In this document: in pieces, positions 21,490-30,173 of the stretch | How positions within the stretch are numbered: the stretch's first letter is position 1 | Layout of the letters: each line of letters opens with the position of its first letter | DNA from: Phytophthora colocasiae | Taxonomy: Eukaryota > Oomycota > Peronosporomycetes > Peronosporales > Peronosporaceae | DNA length: 64,000 nt | NCBI GenBank assembly: GCA_018806915.1 | Contig: JAGKQI010000038.1 | Span: 124,001-188,000, forward strand | Reading direction: 5' to 3' | Notes under the pieces: generated by a model | The model's database searches: none | Seen by the model: only the letters and a program-made list of their open reading frames with translations | Told to the model about the DNA's origin: nothing | Program-made: the position numbers and the translations under genes

Positions 21490-22772
21490 TGTACTACTGG
21501 GAAACTACGTGCAGTACAAGCACCGCACAGACCTGTCATAACGTGGAAATATCAGTACCTGAGGAAGACGGAACGGTTGGCCTCTTCATACCGAAGAAAC
21601 GTAAAGAGCCCTACTTACTTGTGGCACCAACGTTGGTGACGGTGAAATCGGGTAAAGTGAAGGTACCGATCCTAAATCTGGTTGGCAAGACAGCAAAGTT
21701 ACCGAGCAAGAAAATGCTAGGAACATGGACGAGATGGAGATTCTGGATGTGGGAGGTGATCTCGAACGAGAACGCGTGAGTGAGTGGCTAGATCAGATCC
21801 GGGTACAGGAGAAGCCGCTTAGCAATAAAGAGAATGATAAGGACAAGGAACTTCTGGTGAAGTTGCTCAGGAATTACCCAGAGTTGCTAGAGCCGAAGGA
21901 AGGATGTCCTCCAGCATCGACACATGCGTAGAGCATCACATCCACACTGGAGATGCACCACCGATCAAGATTCGACCCCGACGATATTCTCGAACCGAAC
22001 AGGAAGTGATCGACGCTGAAGTACAGAAGATGTTGCATGATGGAGTGATAGAGGAAGGCACGGGAGCATGGGGATTTCCGGTGGTCCTGGTTCGGAAGAA
22101 GGATGGCACTGTTAGATTCTGCATCGACTACAGCCTAGTGAACAACGTCACCAAGAAGGACGTATACCCGTTACCGAGAATTGACGAAGCTCTGGATACT
22201 ATGCACGGATCACGGAGATATTCAAGTCTAGACCTTCACACCGGCTATTGGCAGGTGCCTGTAGCAGGAACGGACAAGCCTAAGACAGGGTTTGTTACTC
22301 GACAAGGATTGTTCCAGTTTGTTCGAATGCCTTTCGGTTTAGCTAATGCACGGGAACCTTCCAACGGATGATGGATGCAGTTCTTCGAGGGCTTACATGG
22401 CGAAGTTGTTTGGTGTATCTGGACGACGTGATCATCTTTACGGCGGGATCGGTCTCGCGACACGTGGTTGAACTGGCCTGTGTGTTGTAACGGTTGTCAC
22501 GGGCGGGGTTATCACTGAAACCAAAGAAGTGCAGTTTCGCCAAGACGCGGCTGGAGTACCTGGGACACGAACTCGACGAGCAGGGGATACGGCCCTTGGA
22601 GTCATTGATGGACACGGTCAAGCGGTTCCCGACACCGGATAACCCTGACGATGTGCGAAGGTTCGTGCACTTGGCCGGCTATTACAGGCGGTTTTGTGCC
22701 ACATTTCGGGACAAAGGCCTCGCCTTTGACGAGGTTGTTGAGGAAGAGTTCGGCATGGGACTGGGGGCCTGA
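21489..22772 (+). pseudogene. Gypsy-2 reverse transcriptase, frameshifted
   Basis: The pre-RT segment (21489-21779) contains LFIPKKRKEPYLLVAPTL. RT then runs in a second frame from 21904: VVLVRKKDGTVRFCIDYSLV, the first Asp in SLDLHTGYWQ, and RMPFGLANA. Near 22350 the frame shifts; the catalytic YLDDVIIF is readable in the shifted frame near 22412. RT continues in a third frame from 22494 with LSLKPKKCSFAKTRLEYLGH. The active-site residues survive but at least three frame changes break the protein. Confidence 0.8.
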
Positions 22773-23409
22773 ACGACAGGAGGCGTTCGAGGTCCTGAAG
22801 ACGGAGCTAACGGAGAGACCTCTGTTGGTGTATCCAGATTTCACAAAGCCATTCAAGCTAGGGACGGACGCATTGGTGGTGGGATTAGGTGCGGCTCTGA
22901 TGCAGGACCAAGGTGCTGGTGATCAACCGGTAGCCTACGCATCTAAAGTGAATTCGCCTACTGTAGCGAAGTACGGGATCACAGACCTGGAGTGTGCGGC
23001 CGTCATTTGGGCCGTAAAGCGCTTTCGACCATACCTGTACGGTAGAAGATTCGAGTTAGTTACGGATCACTCGGCGCTGTCATATTTGATGAAAAAGAAG
23101 GACCTTACCGGGCGGCCATATCGATGGGCTCTACAACTGCAGGAGTTTGACTTCCGCATCACCTACCGACCGGATTCTACTAATGTGGTGGCAGATGCGC
23201 TATCACGCACTCCGGTACGGACCATGGCGGCGAATCGGCGGAGGAGCAAGCGAGGGAAGCGGCGGCAAGCTAACGCGATGACACCTGAGGACGAACGTAC
23301 AGTTGGCGGCAACGGGCAACCTACTGGGTGTACAAAACCAAGGACGCAACACCCGACACGACTCGTACGGGTACAGTACCGACGGATGGACATCACGATG
23401 GTGGAGTGA
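22651..23409 (+). CDS. Gypsy-2 RNase H domain
   Basis: Open segment of 252 codons. The gypsy RNase H shows FKLGTDALVVGLGAALMQ, GITDLECAAVIWAVKRF, LVTDHSALSYLM and the terminal NVVADALSRTP. It degrades the RNA strand of the cDNA hybrid. It follows the RT in a different frame and overlaps the start of the integrase frame, so in an intact element it would be part of one polyprotein. A single RNase H domain is present, unlike the dual arrangement in the first Gypsy element. Confidence 0.85.
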   Translation: MCEGSCTWPAITGGFVPHFGTKASPLTRLLRKSSAWDWGPERQEAFEVLKTELTERPLLVYPDFTKPFKLGTDALVVGLGAALMQDQGAGDQPVAYASKVNSPTVAKYGITDLECAAVIWAVKRFRPYLYGRRFELVTDHSALSYLMKKKDLTGRPYRWALQLQEFDFRITYRPDSTNVVADALSRTPVRTMAANRRRSKRGKRRQANAMTPEDERTVGGNGQPTGCTKPRTQHPTRLVRVQYRRMDITMVE

Positions 23410-25044
23410 TTGGAGGTACAGCTGACGAAAACCAAGACTCGGATGATGACGATGACGGATTGAGTGAAGGACAGCTCACAGATAACGAGATTCGACGGTA
23501 CCAGGCAGAGGACAAGTTGTCACAACGGCTACGAGGACAGCAGCTACATAAAGGACTAGCAGTTGTTGTTCGAGACGGACTGGTGCATTTACGTGAGGCA
23601 GATGGATCTTTACGGGTGGTTTTACCGGCTCCACTCCGAGCGAAGGCACTACGAGAAGCTCATGACTCGATCTACGCATGTCACTTGGGAACTCCACAGA
23701 CGTACGGACGGCTAGAGAAGATTTACTGGTGGCCCGGGATGAGTGACCAAGTCAAGTGCTGGGTACGAAGCTGTAGAGATTGTGCAACACGGAAAACGAG
23801 ACCAAAGGCAGTTATACCACCGCTTCGAAGCTTGGGAGTTGGTGCAGTTGGCGACAGATGGGCGCTTGACGTAGCAGGTCCGCTACCGATCACTGCCAGA
23901 GGAAATCGCTACGTTATCGCGGCTGTCGACTACGCTAGCAGATATGCAGTAATGATTGCAACTCAAAGTCATACAGCAGAAGATATCGCAAGGTTTTTGA
24001 CGGAACGTATCGTGGGCGTACATGGGGTTATGCGTGAGTTGATCATGGACGGAGCTCCAGAGTTGAATGGACTCGTGGTGACCAGATTAGTCCAGCTAAT
24101 GCAGGCAAAACAGACCAAGCCTGTACCGTATCGACCTATGTTGCTAGGACTCGTGGAGAGATATCACAAGATCTGGAAGGACATGGTCTCACAGTACGTG
24201 GACGAGAAGCAGAACGATTGGGACGATTGGATCCCGTGCGCGATGTACGCCTATAACGGAGCTCGACATGGAACTACAGGATACTCTCCTAATGAGCTTA
24301 TGATGGGAAGGCGGTTGCGTGCTCCTAATGAACTACTGAGGATGAGTCAAGTACAGCAGATCGACGACTGGCCGGAGTATCACCGAAAGCTGGTGAAGAA
24401 CATGGCATCGGCAGCGAAGATTGCAAAAGTGGTGTTAGAACGTGATCAGCTATGGCGTGAGCGGTATTACAATCAGAAGGTCACACTTCAAGGTGGGCGA
24501 TACGGCGTGGCTCTTTAAGCCTCCTAGAGGAACTGGTGCGACGAAGCTTGCCCATCAGTGGGTCGGTCCCGTGAAATTGACAGCAGACGGAGGCTTCGAC
24601 AACTGGATCGTCCGAAGAGAAGACACAGGCGAGGAGTTGGTTGCTCACTGCAGCTTCCTGATCTCGTACTACAGACCGAGGAGTCAGTTGACAGCGATAG
24701 CTGACCAGATACTGGAAGACACGGCCAAGGATGAGGAGCTGTTTGGTGACGATGACGTTGAATATAGGTCGAACGGCACTGCAGCGGCGACAGAACCAGC
24801 ACCCGTAGCAGAAGGTGAACGTGCATCTGAATCTACGGCACGTACGATCGTCAGTATCCAAGATAACGCTCAGGCAACGGAGATGGCCACAGTACCGATA
24901 AGTGCAGCGGGTTCGAGAACGGAGGAGAACCACAGAGGACGTGACGTCACGGTAGACCAGCTTGGAGACTCCAGAATAGCTACTACCGTTGCAGAAGTTG
25001 AGACGGAGGACCCGGATAAGACAACGGGCACCGGACAAGATTAA
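23328..25044 (+). pseudogene. Gypsy-2 integrase, frameshift near the C-terminus
   Basis: The main frame 23328-24518 has the zinc-binding region HLGTPQTYGRLEKIYWWPG with CRDCATRK, and the core triad: Asp in RWALDVAG, Asp in LIMDGAPEL, Glu in GLVERYHKIW. Near 24480 a frameshift moves the GPY/F-like module (DTAWLFKPPRG, HQWVGPVKLT) into the frame 24442-25044. The third catalytic region is conserved with the Gypsy-3 integrase at the right window edge (DGAPEL and PVPYRP in both), so the two belong to one clade. Confidence 0.85.
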
Positions 25045-25319
25045 CAGGAACTGACGGCAGCTACTACACTATCTACCGAAGCTCAAGCATCGTTTAAGGT
25101 GGCGAACAAAGGAGTCACAGCAATATCGGCGACGAAGCCACGAAAACGGAAGCGTACTGAAGCTCAAGCACCAGATGAGCAACAGAAGCAGCTGGCCAAA
25201 CGACGCGCAGAAACAGAAGCGCGAGAGGCACGTGCAGCACGACGGGGTGCCGACGGAGACAAACACCAAGGAAATGGGTACAGCTAAGAATCGCAGGGTA
25301 CCAAGACCTTCGACGACCT

Positions 25320-25769
25320 ATGGAGACGACACCACGGCGATTAATGACGGAGACGTCTCAGCAAGCGTCAGTAATGAAGCAAACGGACCTGGAAATGAAG
25401 GTGGTGCCGCTCGAGCTTTGCGTGGACATGGACAAGGACGTTGACCATCAGCAGCCAAAGCTATTATGGCCGAAGCAGGCGCTGGAACTGTCATTGAGCG
25501 AGGCCAGTGCAAGGTCAAGAACAAGGAAGGACGCTATGAGACCCAGTATCAAGTTGAATACCAAGATCGACCAGATGGACCAGTGGTGCCAGCCTGGCTC
25601 ACTGACCAACAGTTCGAGCAGCTATTCGATGAAGGAAAGATCGGGTACGATCTTCAGGCGGGGGATGGCGTGTGGACAAGTAGTAATTTACGCTCCTAAG
25701 AAACCGCTTTTCGCGACGCAGCCCTACAAGACGGAGATCATCGACCTCACAGATGACGGCGACGGCTAA
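25320..25769 (+). CDS. Gypsy-2 pol C-terminal segments, reading into the 3' LTR
   Basis: Two frames carry parts of the pol C-terminus. The frame at 25466-25699 contains GRYETQYQVEYQDRPDGP and WLTDQQFEQLFDEGKI. This resembles the C-terminal module of the Gypsy-3 integrase (GQYVLEVELRPL and WVSMQDYEQFFQAARV), possibly a chromodomain-like fold. The frame 25320-25769 reads across the LTR border (25678) and ends inside the LTR at IIDLTDDGDG. If this is the true end of pol, the last codons are encoded by the LTR. Confidence 0.5.
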   Translation: METTPRRLMTETSQQASVMKQTDLEMKVVPLELCVDMDKDVDHQQPKLLWPKQALELSLSEASARSRTRKDAMRPSIKLNTKIDQMDQWCQPGSLTNSSSSYSMKERSGTIFRRGMACGQVVIYAPKKPLFATQPYKTEIIDLTDDGDG

Positions 25770-26590
25770 GGAAGTTAACTTGCAGTCAATTGGGGACGAC
25801 AGCAGGTTGGACGGTGACTACAAGGCTACGAAGACCGGAAGATACTGGACGACGTTGAAGTTCAAGGCCAATGGCTACGATGGAAGATCGCAGCAGGAGG
25901 AACGACTCGGCGGTGGACTAGCAGCACACAAGTGGAGTACTGGGACGGGCGACGTGAGCACAAGGGAAGGAACGGTGGAGAAGACGCGTAAGGAGTCGCC
26001 GAAGGAAGATCCTGGCGATGGCAGACGGCATACTTAGGTTAGGAGTAGTATAGTGGGCGGCGGTAGTTAGGAGAGCTCTTTGGCGTGCGGACTGGCCGTC
26101 GAACCTCTCAGTTACGATTTCGCACGGTTGTGAGGAGTTAAGTAACTAAGAAGACTTACGCGTGGAGTACTGCGGCAACTGGCCGGCTTCACCCAACAGC
26201 ATTTTGGGGGTTCTCTAGGGGAGTCGCCTTGTTCTGCGGTATACTGACTGACCGGCAGGGACCTCTAGACTAATACGCTCAGGAGGCACGAAGTTCTGAG
26301 GTACGAAGATGAGGATGTATGCGTAGTGTGGCGGGGATCGCGGCTAGCTACCGCGCAGTTGTGGTGCTTATTGATAGCGTCTCGACTAAAGGGTGTCCAC
26401 TTCAACTTCAATGTGGTGGTGCATTCGTCTTGCATAATGTATATTGTATTGGGATGAGCACGAGGACAAGCTACTAGTCTACCCAAGGCTGTAGTTGCTA
26501 CTAAACGTCTTCTCCCTAGCCGTCTCTACTGGACAATGTCCGCCGGGGTTTCTCTGATGATGTGCTGACTCTAGCTCCTGCTTGCGTGAC
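25678..26590 (+). repeat. 3' LTR of Gypsy-2
   Basis: Direct repeat of 17084-17996, preceded by the purine-rich CAGGCGGGGGATGGCGTG. The right end CGTGAC is followed directly by ATTAGTAATTAGTC, the start of the next small palindromic element. Confidence 0.9.
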
Positions 26591-26594
26591 ATTA

Positions 26595-27462
26595 GTAATT
26601 AGTCTGCTTGTTCAACTTCATAATTAGTCTCACCTAGCAAGTTTTCTTGAAGTGCCGACCAAGTGCAAGCACTTATAGGACCACAAGTTTTTACCTTTTA
26701 CACAATGTGTCCGATGTTACCTCCGCTTCGGTGGTAGGGGTGAAGGGCCTGGCTGGGAAGCTTCGAGCTTGAAGCCAACTTGTTTTACTATCACTATCAT
26801 TTTTACCAACTACTGTATCAGCACAATCGGCAATGCCAACCACCAAGTCGACCGCCCCGTGTGGTGGATACGGCAAACCTGTCGAAATGATCAAGGGCAC
26901 CTGTTGGTAAAATAAGGTCAGGAAAGACGGGTCGTGGTCCAGAAAGCTTTAAAACCCTGAAAAAGGGTTTTCCTTCAACTTGCTGCCGAGGCCGTCAAAG
27001 CCGTCAACCTCCAGAAGGATAAAAACGGAATGTCGTATGCATGCAAGGCAATGTTCATGTGTGGGCTATCGCTAGGGATTGATGGGACCTGGTCTGTTGA
27101 TCAACTTTACCCTCATCTCCAAGAGATCATCGAAAAATACCGTGTGCAGTTTGATGGCGAACCCGTGGGTATAACATTTGCAACTGCAGCAAGATGACCG
27201 TAACTTCCTAATATGAAGTGGGCTCGAAGTGCTTGGTTCCAGTTTGGCTCAGTCGTTTGTGTGCGCGTACTTCAGGATGGAAACCGACGGTTCCAGTCTC
27301 CTCACATCCGTAATTTTGCAATACTATTAAATAGTAAATAGTTTTAAAAAAAAAAATTGGCTTCGTAAATAGTCTTAGCACAGAAATAGTCTGACTTAGA
27401 CTATTTATTGTGAACGAGCCAAAAAGCCACTCACATTAAATAGTCTCAGTCAGACTAATTAC
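26595..27462. mobile_element. Possible 868-bp non-autonomous DNA element with AGTCT-rich ends
   Basis: GTAATTAGTCTG at 26595-26606 is exactly inverted as CAGACTAATTAC at 27451-27462. Further TAGTCT copies crowd both ends (near 26623, 27371, 27388 and 27441), and the right end forms a hairpin-like block with a run of A. No clear target duplication was found, so this could instead be a fragment. It is the only explanation I have for this gene-free interval. Confidence 0.4.
27030..27197 (+). CDS. Small ORF, possibly the 3' end of a lost gene
   Basis: A frame open from 26961 to the TGA at 27195 reads VNLQKDKNGMSYACKAMF and then LPLQ-free, amphipathic sequence ending YRVQFDGEPVGITF. The only ATG gives 55 residues. 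I do not recognise it. It looks protein-like in composition but is short and lies inside the palindromic element, so it may be a captured gene fragment or chance. Confidence 0.25.
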   Translation: MSYACKAMFMCGLSLGIDGTWSVDQLYPHLQEIIEKYRVQFDGEPVGITFATAAR

Positions 27463-27649
27463 CGTGAGCAGTGTAGTAGTATTTTTTTCGCAAGGTTATG
27501 TATATCTTGCTTACAATGCTACAGCTCAACGTAATCGACTGAAGGAGAATCTCGACTCCTCTCAATTGTTGGCGTTTTGACGCTATCAGATTGATAACGG
27601 AAGACAACCTCGAAAAAGAACGCAAAAAGCAGCTCAACGGCTGGATGCC

Positions 27650-27875
27650 CTCGTCCCTTCTGCACATGCCGTTATGGAGCACTCGCATACCCTAGTTGTC
27701 ACAGTCGGCCTTGAGGAAATAGCATTTGTTCGTGTAGGCCCTACCGTCACTGGCACAGACTGGTGGGCCGGCATTGCCATAGGTCGAATCATGTCAACAC
27801 GGCACAACTAAATCCTTGAGCAGAGGTTCCAGCGATCAGGAGCGAGGCGAGAACAGACACAATAGCGAACTTCAT
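27650..27875 (-). pseudogene. Kazal inhibitor paralogue, pseudogene
   Basis: From the ATG at 27875 the signal peptide is intact (MKFAIVSVLASLLIAGTSA). A TGA then falls in frame after about 28 codons. In another frame the Kazal core continues as PVCASDGRAYTNKC and YFLKADC, followed by an in-frame TAG (where the paralogue has Lys) and then MRVLHNGMC. The paralogue's stop codon is also lost. It keeps the sixth cysteine that the copy at 16614-16850 has replaced. The 5' flanks of the two copies are similar (TGCTGGTAAATA near both), so this is a tandem pair later separated by transposons. Confidence 0.8.
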
Positions 27876-27889
27876 GGCTTCGGCTGTCT

Positions 27890-28154
27890 TGGTAGGCTTC
27901 AGGAAGTGTTTGTTGTCGGGTGTTGCTGGTAAATAGCAAAGTGAACGCATGTAGGACAAGAGCTACGTCTACAAGGCTGAGTTTAACCGAGAAAGCCACA
28001 CCTGTCGTAATCTGTGAGGTATTCAAAGTACCGCATTTGCCCTGTCCTAAGCGAACGCCAATGTGCACTCTAAACATTAGGGTTAATTACTTCAACCACG
28101 AATTAGTAGGTAAAAGGTAGGAGTTATAATCGTGCATAGAGAATTAAAAAGTAT
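27890..28154. other. Kazal upstream flank and spacer
   Basis: This interval holds the former promoter side of the Kazal pseudogene. On the minus strand it contains CGCTTAGGACAGGGCA near 28050, which corresponds to the rejoined flanks of the Harbinger derivative at 35433-36017. No gene was seen. Confidence 0.4.
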
Positions 28155-28226
28155 GGACGCGGCGGGAATTGAACCCGCGTCCATCCACATAAAAGGCGGT
28201 GCTCTTCCCATTTGAGCTACGCGTCC
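28155..28226 (-). tRNA. tRNA-Lys (anticodon UUU)
   Basis: The 72-nt minus-strand sequence has a perfect 7-bp acceptor stem (GGACGCG with CGCGTCC), a D arm (GCTC with GAGC), an anticodon loop CTTTTAT and a perfect T arm (GCGGG TTCAATT CCCGC). The anticodon stem is imperfect: about four pairs, apparently one nucleotide short. A TTTTT Pol III terminator lies five bases past the 3' end (28146-28150). It could be a slightly degenerate gene, but terminator and stems argue for function. Confidence 0.75.
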
Positions 28227-29791
28227 AAGCGCACATGGTTACCTTCAAAATTGAAACAAGTAAAAAACAAATCGGGTTTTATTGTTATTCATCATCGGAG
28301 ATATCACTGCTAGCATACTCATCGTCTGTGGTTATAAATCTCCCAGTAGTACCAAGGTTAGTAAGCTTGTCAAGTATTTCGGTGATGCAGTCAGTATCAG
28401 TTAGCTCTGAATCGTCAATTGGAGGGCGTACGTCACTAAGCAAGCCGCATTTCGAAAAGCCACTTACAATTATCTTACTGCTGAGTTCAGTCCAGCTTTC
28501 TGCAATCCATGACGTTATGTCCGTGCGCTTGGGCGCTACCATTTGAAAGGAAGCCCTTGGAGCTTTCTCGAGAATACTACTGACCTTCTCCCTTGCCACC
28601 TCTTGTATCTCATCTCTTGTGATCTGTCCAACCTGACGTACCAAGGATTCCCTCTCGGTAAATCTATCTCGCTCCATGGCATGGTGGTGAGCTATCTGAG
28701 CACGGAGGCCTTCCACCCAGCGTGCCCGTAGCCGATTTTTAAATGGCTGGTTCCACGCGACGTCCGCTGGTTGGCATACATAGGTGTAGCGAGGGGGTAC
28801 CTTCATCAACAAAACGTTGATGGACTCAGCATAGTCAGTCACCTCCTGCGTCCAATGACCCGAGAAATCATCCCAGATAAGCAACACCTTCTCGTCCATG
28901 TTGTCCCTGCAACTAAAGTGATAGCGAAGGAACTCTAACGAGATACGTGAGTTCCACCAAGCCGTTAGGTTGCCGTAAATGCGGCAGTTATGTAGAGCTT
29001 GTAGTGCAAACATCTCCTTCCACAGGCGTACACCGAAATCCATGCCGCTTAGCGTCATTAGCTACCTGAACTTGGTTCCGACGTGAAGATCCGCTCTTGA
29101 ACACGAGAAACGGATCATACTTGTTTCCGTGCCAGTCACCCAGTAGCATCACGGTAGCTCGCTCCTTGTCCTTGCCACTGCACTTTACCCAAACCGTTTT
29201 TTCACCGCGTTTGGTGATAGTCTTGCGCGGTAGATACTCGAAAAACACAGCTAGAAGCGTTGCATATCAGTAGAGCTCAATGGCTTAAAACATTCGTACG
29301 TACCCGTTTGGTCCGCGTTGTATACAGTAGTAATATCGTTTTTGACTATAGCCGCTCGTACTTCACCAATAAACTTGGCTTTTGCTTCTGCTGCATCTTC
29401 GGGTGTAGTTTGAGCCTGTCTTGTCCTTGCTCGAATCGATAGCTTATGGCGCTTCATGAATCTTCTCCGCCATGAATTAGACGCCTTGAATATGTCAGGG
29501 CTCAAATCTTCATCACCAGCCACCTCCAAGGCCTTGTAGTGCAGCATTTGAGACGTAACAGGGCATCCCTCTCGACGCATCGAACTCAGCCAAAGCACGA
29601 TATCGTTCTCAGCATCACTGGATAGAGTTGTAGCTTGGCCAGTACATCGTAATTCTTGAGGTGTCCCTTACCGTCACTACATAACGAATTAATATGAACT
29701 GCCTGCTGTTTCCATTTTGAAATTTGTTTTTGCTTGCGTGTCTTCTCAGAAGCAGTACAACCTGGATAGAAGTGATCAATTGCTTCGTTTA

Positions 29792-30161
29792 TAGCAGCAA
29801 GTTCGCTCGTAGTTGGTAGCTCACTCAGCACTGCACAGGTCGCGTAAGTGCCTACTTGATCGAACAGCAAGACGAGAAGCAATAGATTCTTGTCCACAAA
29901 GCAAAACTCACCGTGACATTAGTCCATTAACTATCGCATGGTCGCCCACGCCTACGTGTCATACACGAGGAGGGAAAACCCGTTGGACATGCCTCACAAG
30001 CACCTTCAACAGTAAAACCCCCTTTGGTCATACGCGTCTCCCTTCAACAGCGCGCAGATCGTCTTGTCCCTCATCCTTCTAGGCTCCAGCTCAAGCGACA
30101 TCTTTACACTCGTAGTGTAGCCATCTCGGAATGTAGCCACCTCGAGATCAGGATTCTGCTA
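29792..30161 (-). repeat. 3' LTR of Copia-2
   Basis: It is identical by eye to 34802-35171. On the element strand it begins TAGCAGAATCC and ends TTGCTGCTA. It supplies the right end of an artefactual fusion frame with the pogo gene. Confidence 0.95.
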
Positions 30162-30173
30162 CTCCCACCTCGC
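30162..30173 (-). other. Copia-2 polypurine tract
   Basis: On the element strand GCGAGGTGGGAG lies between the polyprotein's final TAA (30174-30176) and the LTR start TAGCAG. This is the expected plus-strand primer position. Confidence 0.75.

Larger units (their letters stand above)
17084..26590 (+). mobile_element. Gypsy-2: full-length Ty3/gypsy element with 913-bp LTRs
   Basis: Two direct repeats, 17084-17996 and 25678-26590, both exactly 913 bp, bound an internal region with gag, RT, RNase H, integrase and a C-terminal module in order on the plus strand. By eye the LTRs differ at about five bases (roughly 99.5 percent identical), so insertion is recent. The coding frames are nevertheless broken many times. 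The repeat ends read AAGTAG and CGTGAC, not TG and CA, and I could not find a matching target duplication (left flank GAAGCT, right flank ATTAGT). It separates the two Kazal paralogues. Confidence 0.9.

Noticed and set aside
29813..30082. 89-codon ORF in the Copia-2 LTR, repeated at 34823-35092
   Set aside because: It appears twice only because the LTRs are identical. There is no domain and it is on the strand opposite to the element.
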